NCBI GenBank assembly: GCA_030156615.1
Contig: JASGME010000012.1
Location: 1-35,266 of the forward strand
Origin: Candidatus Woesearchaeota archaeon
GTDB taxonomy: Archaea; Nanobdellota; Nanobdellia; Woesearchaeales; UBA119
Direction of reading: 5' to 3'
Length of the DNA stretch: 35,266 nt
The stretch's first letter is position 1, and each line of letters opens with the position of its first letter. A program made the position numbers and the translations under genes. The notes below the pieces were generated by a model that was not told the origin of the DNA, made no database searches, and was given only the letters and a program-made list of their open reading frames with translations. Of this stretch, positions 25,852 to 32,733 are shown piece by piece.

Positions 25852-26554
25852 TTATCTCCCAATGTCCCCCCTTATCTGGACCAATTCTTTTTAATATTCC
25901 CTTTTTCTTTAACTGCTGAATATTCCATTCAATTCCCCTTCTAGTTAATCCTGTCTTTTGTGAAAGTTCTTCCTGGGTTATTCTTGGATTTTCATTAATT
26001 AGAAAAATAATTTTCTCCACAGTTTTCTCCACAGTTTTCTCCACAGTTTGGATGGAAGGCCTTTTTAATATGACTCTGAAAAACCCTGTACTTTCAAACT
26101 TGACATCAAGACCGTATGCTTTCATAGAATCCTTAATCCTTCTTATACCTGAGCCAATCTTCTCAACCTTGTTTACCCTTAACATCAAATCCATAATTAG
26201 TGGATTGCGCGGAAGACTTACTTTCCCGAAATCCTTTTTTGTTAATCCTTTAATAAGCCCTCCTGGATTGCTGATTTCAACCCTGTCAAGAAAGATATCT
26301 ATCTGAATATGCCCAGTAGAAAAATAATCCCTATGAACAACTGCATTAATAATTGCTTCCCTCAAAGCTTCTTCAGGAAGCTCAAGCCTTTCAATCCTTT
26401 CTCTTTTTATTATATAGTTGGTATTAAGTTTAGAAATCAAGTATATTAATGCATTATCGTAATTTGAAAGAATATCTGAATCAAACTCTTTCTTGTCAAG
26501 TATTTCAGTTTTGCTTTTCCCTTTATATAAAACACATGTAATAGTTGCGCCAGA
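25844..26554 (-). pseudogene. Truncated AlbA/ATPase-like transcriptional regulator (COG2865)
   Basis: The frame reads SGATITCVLYKGKSKTEILD right after an in-frame stop, then continues through LPEEALREAIINAVVHRDYF (GHKL-type ATPase-like part) and DRVEISNPGGLIKGLT. VNKVEKIGSGIRRIKDSM and a C-terminal winged helix (ITQEELSQKTGLTRRGIEW) follow. This is the last half of a COG2865 protein; the N-terminal AlbA_2 DNA-binding domain (~200 aa) is missing and no ATG starts the frame (the nearest start is a TTG at 26440). A nearby ATG at 26574 with an SD is in another frame. The linker has three TVEK repeats. It ends 8 bp inside the HsdR remnant. Confidence 0.75.
26011..26046. repeat. 12-bp tandem repeat, three copies
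   Basis: TTTTCTCCACAG occurs three times in direct tandem and encodes the repeated TVEK linker of the truncated COG2865 protein. Such short EK-type linker repeats between the ATPase-like and winged-helix parts are familiar in this family and are prone to slippage. Confidence 0.9.
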
Positions 26555-26639
26555 TTAGCACCATTCTTTGACATTTTCTCACATCCTCCGCTAACTAAAC
26601 CCCCTATTTATTCTATAATAAATCTTTTTGATTAATCAT

Positions 26640-26993
26640 TTAACATTTTATATTAACCAATTTTGTGTTTCTTATCGCTTTTGATAAATGTATTTTTTTG
26701 CCTGAATCATCATCAACAGCGTATTTTATATCTTTATCATAATCGCAATCAACATAGCCTAACTTCGTTTTTAGAAACCATATTATTTGTTCATAAAACT
26801 CTGGCAGACATTCAACCGTATATCCCTTTCCTAGGTATTCTCCTTCTTTTATCTCTTTGCCCATAAGACTCTCAGCAAATTCTTTAGCTTTGATTAAATC
26901 TTTTTCAAATTCTTCATAAGAAACATCTTTGCCTAATAATGTTTCAGAACAATCTCCTTCATACCACTGATATCCTATTCTAAAAATTTTCAT
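26640..26993 (-). CDS. Hypothetical protein, 117 aa
   Basis: This small soluble protein begins MKIFRIGYQWYEGDCSET and has a conserved-looking centre, GKGYTVECLPEFYEQIIWFL. I recall similar uncharacterised proteins scattered in archaea and bacteria, but none with a known role. It has cysteines at about 15, 62, 83 and 117 without a clear metal pattern. A strong SD (AGGAGGAG) lies just before the ATG, unusual for a single gene here and more like transferred genes. It lies next to the remnant defence cluster. Confidence 0.7.
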   Translation of the reverse strand: MKIFRIGYQWYEGDCSETLLGKDVSYEEFEKDLIKAKEFAESLMGKEIKEGEYLGKGYTVECLPEFYEQIIWFLKTKLGYVDCDYDKDIKYAVDDDSGKKIHLSKAIRNTKLVNIKC

Positions 26994-27153
26994 TTTCTCT
27001 CCTCCTTATCTAAACTTTAATAGTATGGATAATTTTTCCACTTGTATTTTAAAAATCGATTAAATCTTTTCTTTTAAATACTTATAAATATTACTTTTTA
27101 TCATTTAAAAAAACACAGAAAATTTTAAATAGAACTCAATTCTAAATTAACTT

Positions 27154-27315
27154 ATGAAAAAATCAAATAAAAATGAAAACGAGAGTGGTTTGCTCTTCCT
27201 GATAGGGCTAATGATTGGATTTGGTATCGGCTTTATAGCAAACAGCTTCTTCGGAGGGCTCTTTTTGGGCTTAGGTTTCGGCTTCCTTGGAAGTTGGTAT
27301 AGCAACAAGAGATGA
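27154..27315 (+). CDS. Tiny glycine-rich membrane protein, 53 aa
   Basis: The 53 codons read MKKSNKNENESGLLFLIGLM then IGFGIGFIANSFFGGLFLGLG and a short WYSNKR end. Two hydrophobic helices are joined by NSFFGG, rich in GxxxG-like glycine spacing, with a charged N-terminus. ATTTTAAATAG about 26 bp before the ATG supports a leaderless gene. The TGA overlaps the ATG of the DUF167 gene by 4 nt, so the two are translated together. Function is unknown; two other small two-helix proteins occur at 27973 and 32383. Confidence 0.7.
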   Translation: MKKSNKNENESGLLFLIGLMIGFGIGFIANSFFGGLFLGLGFGFLGSWYSNKR

Positions 27316-27563
27316 TTATGGAAAGCTTTGTTGTAAGAGTTATTCCAAACTCTAAAGAGCAGAGACTGTTTAGGGAAGGGAATGCTATTAAAGCATATGT
27401 TAAAGCCAAGCCAGAACATGGTAAAGCTAATCAGGAGTTAATAAAGCTCCTGTCTGAATTCTTTGATGTTAATAAGCGGGAAATCAGAATAGTCAGGGGA
27501 GAAAAATCAAGGAAGAAAGTTATTCAGATTTCTTCTTATGAATCAAATCATAATCAAAACTAG
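27312..27563 (+). CDS. DUF167/YggU-family protein
   Basis: This 83-residue protein belongs to the DUF167 (YggU) family. The key parts are VVRVIPNSKEQRLF near the start, IKAYVKAKPEHGKANQELIKLLSEFFDV in the middle and IRIVRGEKSRKKVIQI at the end; the last is the family signature. Its biochemical role is unknown. It overlaps the upstream small membrane gene through ATGA, though an alternative ATG two codons on (27318) is equally possible. Its last 44 bp overlap, on the opposite strand, an apparent coding extension of the next gene. Confidence 0.9.
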   Translation: MIMESFVVRVIPNSKEQRLFREGNAIKAYVKAKPEHGKANQELIKLLSEFFDVNKREIRIVRGEKSRKKVIQISSYESNHNQN

Positions 27564-27627
27564 CATCTTCATTAAGATATATTGAATCTCCTTTATCATC
27601 TTTTATTAACTTAACATATGCTTCTCT

Positions 27628-27879
27628 TCAATCATTGTGCTTGTAATACCAATGTATAAGAAATCTGCTTTCTCTCTCTGAGAGGTAAAAGCCATTAGAA
27701 GTCGCTTTTGTAACTAATGTTCCTTTTTCTATCTTTAGTCCATCTAAATCAAAATAGTGAACCTCTAACTTCTGCCCAATGTATTTATTTATCTTATCAA
27801 CAGGATATTTAGTCTTCTCCTCTTCTATCTTCTCTTCTAAATCATTCTTTCTCCTTTTTAGAATCTTTTCTAACATCAT
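27628..27879 (-). CDS. Hypothetical basic coiled-coil protein, 83 aa, possibly ended early by TGA
   Basis: I do not recognise this family. It starts with a charged helix (MMLEKILKRRKNDLEEKIEE), followed by a beta-rich part (KYIGQKLEVHYFDLDGLKIE, GTLVTKATSNGFYLS). ATG 27879 is chosen because GTTTATATAG lies about 26 bp upstream, matching a leaderless start; the frame extends further upstream but through the promoter. After the TGA at 27628-27630 the same frame continues for 35 codons (REAYVKLIKDDKGDSIYLNE onward) to TAA at 27520, and that stretch reads like protein. The annotated gene may therefore be a nonsense-truncated form. Confidence 0.6.
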   Translation of the reverse strand: MMLEKILKRRKNDLEEKIEEEKTKYPVDKINKYIGQKLEVHYFDLDGLKIEKGTLVTKATSNGFYLSERESRFLIHWYYKHND

Positions 27880-27972
27880 CTTGTTTTGTTTTTTTCTATA
27901 TAAACAATTTTTGTTATGTTTTTTTTGCAAAAATATATATATCCTATGATCTTTAGTTAATTTGGTGATCTT

Positions 27973-28152
27973 ATGGAAACGAAAAAATCAATTATAAAAG
28001 GACTGGTGGTTGGTGGAGTTAGTGGTGCTGCTGGAGGAGGTTTAGGCGCCTTTTTAGGATCATTCTATAATCTCAATGTTTTAGTTATAGCTCTTTTGGC
28101 ATTTGCTATTGCAGTTGGCGTAGCTGTATTGATCTCTCTTCTTTGGAAATAA
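27973..28152 (+). CDS. Tiny glycine-rich two-helix membrane protein, 59 aa
   Basis: The 59 codons read METKKSIIKGLVVGGVSGAA, then a glycine-rich turn (GGGLGAFLGSF) and a second helix (VLVIALLAFAIAVGVAVLISLL) ending WK. Lysines at the front predict an inside N-terminus and a hairpin topology. GGTGAT sits 6 nt before the ATG as an SD. The layout (KK, first helix with GxxxG, glycine turn, second helix) is shared with the 67-aa protein at 32383, which may be a distant paralogue. The family is not recognised. Confidence 0.72.
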   Translation: METKKSIIKGLVVGGVSGAAGGGLGAFLGSFYNLNVLVIALLAFAIAVGVAVLISLLWK

Positions 28153-28246
28153 TTATGAGGATTTAACTTTTTTATTTTTCTTCATTTTAAAGCAAACAAA
28201 GTCTTCAGAAAGCTTTAAAAATTAACAAATCTTGCTCAAGAAGAAT

Positions 28247-28319
28247 AGCCCCGTAGTGTAGTGGCCAATCATAGGGGACTCTGGATCCTCTGACAGCGGT
28301 TCGAATCCGCTCGGGGCTA
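28247..28319 (+). tRNA. tRNA-Gln (anticodon CTG)
   Basis: The acceptor stem AGCCCCG pairs fully with CGGGGCT. T stem AGCGG/CCGCT and anticodon stem GGGGA/TCCTC (one G-U) fold, and the loop CTCTGGA gives CTG at 28281-28283. The D arm GTGTAGTGGCCAATCAT is characteristic of archaeal glutamine tRNAs, and A1-U72 is also typical. GCTTTAAAAATTA upstream is the likely promoter box. CCA is not encoded. Confidence 0.94.
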
Positions 28320-28368
28320 TATATTTTAGCTAATAATTAACTTTAAATATCTCTATACTATACCAAAA

Positions 28369-29277
28369 ATGATGACTAACGAATATAAAGATGATTTAAG
28401 GAAGGAACTGGAAGAATGGTTTTCTAAAGACCTTTACAAAAAAATTAATGAAACACTCAAATCTGTTTCAAACTATTTTGTTACTTTCTTTAATCCTTCA
28501 TCAGATAAGAAGCCAGCAAAAGGTGAAGCAATAGAAGAAATTATTACAAAAGCTCCTCCATTACCTGATTCTGTGAAATATAGCAATGAAGATAAAGGCG
28601 ATAGCCCTTTAGAAGCTCTATTGTTTGAAGAAGACATAAAAGGATATGTCCCTAAAGAGAAAGATGAACAAATTTTAGATGAACAGTCATATTTGTATAA
28701 TCTATTAGATTCTTTTTATAAGACAAAATTGGCTTCTTTTGATGATTTCTTGGAAAAGAATGGAATGAATCCTCGCTATCCTCAAAATATAGCGAATTCA
28801 AAAAATGATTTAGGGAATGTTGTTGCCTATACAGATGGTTACACAAAGATTGGAGCATCCTTAAATCTTAAAGATAAGGTTGATGCGCTAAGCAGTCAGT
28901 ATTCTATCCCGCCGGAAGATGTAGAAGAACTTTTAATTACTCATGAGCTTATGCATATGTCTCAGCCTGCCCAGTATTTAACAAATGAATATCTTGCAGA
29001 GATTCATAATGAATCATTATCGACAAAATACTTTATGGATTTAGCAGATGAAGAAGATGAAAAAGACAAATATGCCCGACTTGCATCAGTAACTTATAGA
29101 AGAATGCTATCCAACATTAGCGAATACTTAGAGGATGGAGCAAAATACCTGAATGAAAAAGAATATGAAGAAACAAGCAAGAAAATAGATGAAATATTAA
29201 AAGATACAACAAAGTTGTATGACCCTTTCATAGCTCCTTATCAAAAGGAATCAGACTCTGCCTTGTCTTATAGATAG
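28369..29277 (+). CDS. Putative HEXXH zinc metalloprotease, 302 aa
   Basis: The only clear motif is HELMH at residues 192-196 (LLITHELMHMSQ). It is set in a helix and followed by a second acidic helix (NEYLAEIHNE) with E207, E211 and E215 as possible third zinc ligands. This suggests a gluzincin-like peptidase, but no named family is recognised. The rest is highly charged. Residues 1-60 contain an amphipathic helix and YFVTFFNPSS, and the middle has Pro/Asp-rich linkers. There is no signal peptide, so it should be cytoplasmic. ACTTTAAATATC about 26 bp upstream gives a leaderless start at one of two adjacent ATGs. Confidence 0.7.
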   Translation: MMTNEYKDDLRKELEEWFSKDLYKKINETLKSVSNYFVTFFNPSSDKKPAKGEAIEEIITKAPPLPDSVKYSNEDKGDSPLEALLFEEDIKGYVPKEKDEQILDEQSYLYNLLDSFYKTKLASFDDFLEKNGMNPRYPQNIANSKNDLGNVVAYTDGYTKIGASLNLKDKVDALSSQYSIPPEDVEELLITHELMHMSQPAQYLTNEYLAEIHNESLSTKYFMDLADEEDEKDKYARLASVTYRRMLSNISEYLEDGAKYLNEKEYEETSKKIDEILKDTTKLYDPFIAPYQKESDSALSYR

Positions 29278-29282
29278 CTCAA

Positions 29283-30359
29283 TCATGCCTTTCTGAAATT
29301 CGTGGAATATTTTTCTTTGTGTGGATTTCTTCTATAAGCCCTTTTCTCATACTTCTCTTTCTTTCTTAATCCTTCCTTCAGATGATATACCATATCTTCA
29401 CACATCTCTCTCAAAGAATATCTAGGATTCCAGCCCCAATCCTCCCTTGCTCTATTGTCGTCAATGCTATGTGGCCAGCTATCAGCTATTGCCTGTCTAT
29501 AATCTGGTTTATACTCAACCTCAAAATCCCCTAAAATCTCCTTAACGATTTCTTCAAGCTCCTTTGCAGAAAAACTCATTGAAGCAATATTATAACTAGT
29601 CCTCTCTTTAATCCTTTCCGATGGAGCATCCATTATGTCTATTGCCGCTTTTATCGAATCAGGCATGTACATCATTGGCAATATTGTTTCTGGTTTGACA
29701 AAACATTCAAACTTTCCTTTCTCAATAGCATCGTAGAATATCTGAACAGCATAATCAGTTGTGCCACCCCCTGGAGGTGTTTTATAACTAATAATTCCGG
29801 GATAACGAACGCTTCTAACATCAACCTTTCTTATCTTTCCATTAACTTTCTTCCCTGTTTCTGCATAATAATTACACAATAATTCTCCAGTTCTTTTTGA
29901 GATACCATATATGGTTGTCGGGGTCATTAATGTATTCTGTGGAGTGTTCTCCTTTGGAGTATCATTGCCAAAAGCTGCAATTGAGCTCGGCCAGAAAACC
30001 TTTATTTTGTATTTTGCAGCAAGATCAAGAACATTCTTCAAGCCATTTATATTAACCTCCCATGCAAGATCTTGATTCTTCTCTGCATTAGCAGATAAAA
30101 TACCAGCAAGATGATAAATCGTGTTAATATTATACCTTCTGATAATCTTCTCTAAATTTTCCTTGTCCCTGACATCTAAGTATTCAATTCGCTGTTTATC
30201 ACTCGAATAGTTTTTTTTAACATATCCCTTTTCTTCTTTGTTGAGCACGCTTGCAATAACAATCTCTGAGTTATATTTTTCGCACAATGCAGGCACTAAT
30301 TCTGAACCAATCTGCCCGGCTGCACCAGTCACAAGAATTCTTTCAAGATTTTCAACCAT
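29283..30359 (-). CDS. tdh: NAD-dependent L-threonine 3-dehydrogenase-like epimerase
   Basis: This 358-aa extended short-chain dehydrogenase has the dinucleotide loop GAAGQIG near the start. D62-like DVRD follows, then HLAGILSA, a WPSSIAAFG strand, and the catalytic YGISK (Tyr and Lys). GIISYKTPPGGGTTDYAVQ, LPMMYMPDSIKAAI and YRQAIADSWPHSIDD are the features that set threonine dehydrogenases of the SDR type apart from UDP-sugar epimerases. The expected reaction is L-threonine to 2-amino-3-ketobutyrate with NAD. GGGGGGTAAAA before the ATG may serve as SD. A basic tail of about 30 residues extends past the usual end. No kbl gene is nearby. Confidence 0.85.
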   Translation of the reverse strand: MVENLERILVTGAAGQIGSELVPALCEKYNSEIVIASVLNKEEKGYVKKNYSSDKQRIEYLDVRDKENLEKIIRRYNINTIYHLAGILSANAEKNQDLAWEVNINGLKNVLDLAAKYKIKVFWPSSIAAFGNDTPKENTPQNTLMTPTTIYGISKRTGELLCNYYAETGKKVNGKIRKVDVRSVRYPGIISYKTPPGGGTTDYAVQIFYDAIEKGKFECFVKPETILPMMYMPDSIKAAIDIMDAPSERIKERTSYNIASMSFSAKELEEIVKEILGDFEVEYKPDYRQAIADSWPHSIDDNRAREDWGWNPRYSLREMCEDMVYHLKEGLRKKEKYEKRAYRRNPHKEKYSTNFRKA

Positions 30360-30441
30360 TTTTACCCCCCAACTTTAATATAAAACCTCAAATCTTAAAA
30401 AGAAATCGTTATTTGATTATATATTTCTATAATTAAATTAT

Positions 30442-31287
30442 TTATTCTTTAATTCTTCTGTTCCTCTTCCTTTTCTTATTTATTGGAGTAAGTATTATCA
30501 GAAGAGCGATTAATGCAATTATGCATATTATTGCAAATAACATAAAGAAGGAGCCATTCTCAACAAACTCATCCTCTTCCTCATATTCTCCATTGTTTTC
30601 TTTAGTCTCATTCCATAGCAATCTCCATTTATCAATCTCTATTGAATTCTCAAATAAAATCTCATCAGCTCCAACCTTAATCTTTATGAATTGACTTTGA
30701 TTATATTCAATCTCATCTAAGTTTTCTAATGCCTGTTGAATGTTTTCTGCCTCGAAAAGATATTTTGCTAATTCTGAATTAATAGGGTTTTTATTTGCTG
30801 GAGGAATCAAAACTCTGTTTCTATTCCATATTCGTAATGAACCTTCTATTTTGCTTAGATCAAGCTCTGAAAACTCAATTGATTCATTAGTGAGAGGGCA
30901 AGGATTCTCAGTTAAAGATTCAATTATTTCATATGAATCCATAATTTCGTATTTGCCAAGTGCAAATGTTTTGTTTTTGAAGATTAATGAAGGAATCCCT
31001 TCCTTCCCTTTTTCCATGTATGAATTAAAAAAAATAGATGCAATCTCCTGATTTGTTGAAGTTTCATGTATGTCGTATTCAATCAAAACTAATTGAGGAT
31101 AATTCAAAGTAAAGTTTGTTAAAACTATCTTGTCTGTTATCAGGCAGTCAGGACATTTTGAGCTTGTTAGATATACTGCACAGACATCATTTTGACTTAG
31201 AGAAAGATTAATATCCGATATAAAAATACATAAGACCAATGAGAACAATATTAAATTCTTCCTTCTTCGATTATAACTTTTTTTCAT
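30442..31287 (-). CDS. Membrane-anchored extracytoplasmic thioredoxin-like protein with CPDC motif
   Basis: An N-terminal basic stretch and hydrophobic helix (about 11-28) export the chain. A thioredoxin-like start follows: DVCAVYLTSSKCPDCL with the redox pair C45-P-D-C48 and an extra C36. GIPSLIFKNKTFALGKYE fits the cis-Pro strand of the fold. The middle (150-240) is unclassified. A C-terminal helix at about 246-268 is followed by a basic tail (NKKRKRNRR), so both ends are cytoplasmic and the thioredoxin part is outside. It is probably a thiol oxidoreductase or disulfide carrier. It lies 25 bp after the membrane HTH gene and is likely co-transcribed, so the two may work together. Confidence 0.78.
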   Translation of the reverse strand: MKKSYNRRRKNLILFSLVLCIFISDINLSLSQNDVCAVYLTSSKCPDCLITDKIVLTNFTLNYPQLVLIEYDIHETSTNQEIASIFFNSYMEKGKEGIPSLIFKNKTFALGKYEIMDSYEIIESLTENPCPLTNESIEFSELDLSKIEGSLRIWNRNRVLIPPANKNPINSELAKYLFEAENIQQALENLDEIEYNQSQFIKIKVGADEILFENSIEIDKWRLLWNETKENNGEYEEEDEFVENGSFFMLFAIICIIALIALLIILTPINKKRKRNRRIKE

Positions 31288-31312
31288 TTTTATATTCAGC
31301 CAATGAAGTTTA

Positions 31313-31828
31313 TCAAGAGAGGAATAGTTCTTTTATCTCTTTTTCAAGCTCAACAATATTTGTCATTCCGTTCTGACTTTTCTTAATAATTCCTTTTTGC
31401 TCAATTTTCTTTAATATCCTTGAAACTTTCACCCTTGAAATCCCCGTTTTTTTAACAATGTCTGATTGAGATGACTTGCCTTTATTATCAATAATCGCTT
31501 CAATTATCTTCTTTTCGTCGGGCTCTAATAAGGAAAGCATTATTCTATTATCTCTGTGAATCTCTTTCAGTTTTTCTTCGTATCTTTCAGATCTTTCAGA
31601 TATTAAATAATATGTTAAACTTCCTACAAAAAGTCCAAATAATGAAAGTGTTACTATGGCTAATATTACCTCGTTCCTCATCCTGCATTGAAGATCACAT
31701 AAAACCTGTTGATTTAGGTATATGAGAGAGAAAAACAAGACTGAAGTAAAACCAGCGATACATGCAACTATGAGCCAAAACCGAAGATAATTGTTTTTCA
31801 CAGGATTCATTCTTATCATCATGCTCAT
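31313..31828 (-). CDS. Membrane-anchored winged-helix regulator with external Cys pair
   Basis: The 171-aa protein has two transmembrane helices (about 17-38 and 54-76) joined by a short loop holding C44 and C48 (VLCDLQCRM). A charged linker helix (ERSERYEEKLKEIHRD) and a C-terminal MarR-like winged helix (about 95-165) follow: LLEPDEKKIIEAIIDNKGKSSQSDIVKKTGIS, with the recognition helix RVKVSRILKKIEQKG. With N-terminal basic residues inside, the loop should face outside and the DNA-binding part the cytoplasm. This makes it a one-component membrane regulator. Several ATGs cluster at the start; the first is given. A CPDC protein follows in the same operon. Confidence 0.8.
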   Translation of the reverse strand: MSMMIRMNPVKNNYLRFWLIVACIAGFTSVLFFSLIYLNQQVLCDLQCRMRNEVILAIVTLSLFGLFVGSLTYYLISERSERYEEKLKEIHRDNRIMLSLLEPDEKKIIEAIIDNKGKSSQSDIVKKTGISRVKVSRILKKIEQKGIIKKSQNGMTNIVELEKEIKELFLS

Positions 31829-31908
31829 TTAAGTTATTCAAATATATAATTTTCCTTTTTCTCGCTCTAAATAAAAAAATATAAATCAGGTGTTTCTTCA
31901 TTTATCAC

Positions 31909-32316
31909 ATGAAAGAATTTAACGAAGCTAAGCAAAAGTTAAATGAATTATGCAACTCAAATAATCTTGATTTGATTGAGAAAAGAGAAAGATTAGAGGA
32001 CATAGTTGTTAATTATGGAAGATTGAATAAAGAAAAGCTTTGGATAGAGCCAGAAGGGATAGATTGTCAAAAACTTGAAGAAGGACCATCTATAGTCTTT
32101 CGGGGACTTTATGATTCTTTGGAATTTATTGGCTTCTATGTAAAAGAAGATTCTTTCTATCTGCTAACTCCACGAAGTTATTTTCGGAAAGATTATGGTG
32201 AAAATCCATATCTTAAATTGAAGAAAGCATTCACAAGAATCTTGGGACATGAAGAGACAGATATTGTTTTAAATTGTTACGGAGTGTTGGAGACATGGTG
32301 GGAAGAGGATATTTAA
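31909..32316 (+). CDS. Hypothetical protein, 135 aa
   Basis: I do not recognise this protein. It starts with a helix pair (MKEFNEAKQKLNELC, LIEKRERLEDIVVNYG), followed by a beta-rich part (GPSIVFRGLYDSLEFIGFYV, FYLLTPRSYF) and ends in a Trp/Glu-rich tail. It is soluble, with no export signal. AAAATATAAATC about 26 bp before the ATG and no SD indicate a leaderless single gene. It is divergent from the membrane HTH gene with an 80-bp gap, so it could be a target of that regulator; this is only positional. Confidence 0.65.
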   Translation: MKEFNEAKQKLNELCNSNNLDLIEKRERLEDIVVNYGRLNKEKLWIEPEGIDCQKLEEGPSIVFRGLYDSLEFIGFYVKEDSFYLLTPRSYFRKDYGENPYLKLKKAFTRILGHEETDIVLNCYGVLETWWEEDI

Positions 32317-32382
32317 TAAAAAATTAGGAAAATCGCAGGAGAACTAGAAATCTTTAAATATGAGAACTCTTAAAAAAAGTGT

Positions 32383-32586
32383 ATGAAGAAATTAGCCAAT
32401 CTAATTCCCAAAAATAAGACACATTCTACTAAGAAGGTGGTTACTGGGGTTATTGAAGGCGCTGTTGTAGGCTTCGTAGGAGGATTGATTGTTGGAGCAA
32501 TGGGATTGCACCCTGCCATGATAGGAGTTGTTGTCTTGGTTGCAGCAATCCTTGTTTGGGTTGTCCTTACATTAGCTCTCAGATAA
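32383..32586 (+). CDS. Small glycine-rich two-helix membrane protein, 67 aa
   Basis: After a basic front (MKKLANLIPKNKTHSTKK) come two helices: VVTGVIEGAVVGFVGGLIVG and, after a short HPAM turn, IGVVVLVAAILVWVVLTLAL. GxxxG spacing in the first helix suggests tight packing or oligomers. The layout resembles the 59-aa protein at 27973. TCTTTAAATATG about 26 bp before the ATG supports a leaderless gene. The family and function are not recognised. Confidence 0.7.
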   Translation: MKKLANLIPKNKTHSTKKVVTGVIEGAVVGFVGGLIVGAMGLHPAMIGVVVLVAAILVWVVLTLALR

Positions 32587-32733
32587 AACCAAGATCAATC
32601 TTTCGGCCTGAAAATTTTTAGATTTAGTTAGTTTTTTTTAGATTATTATTACTTTTCTTTTTCTTCATTTTTTCTCAAAACAAAAGTTTTAAATATTGTT
32701 CTTTTTCAGTAGTAAGGAGAATCATAGAGAAGG

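Noticed and set aside
27628-27630. TGA used as a sense codon in this genome
   Set aside because: Several conserved genes here (nop10, L44e, groES) end in TGA at the right place, so general recoding is unlikely.
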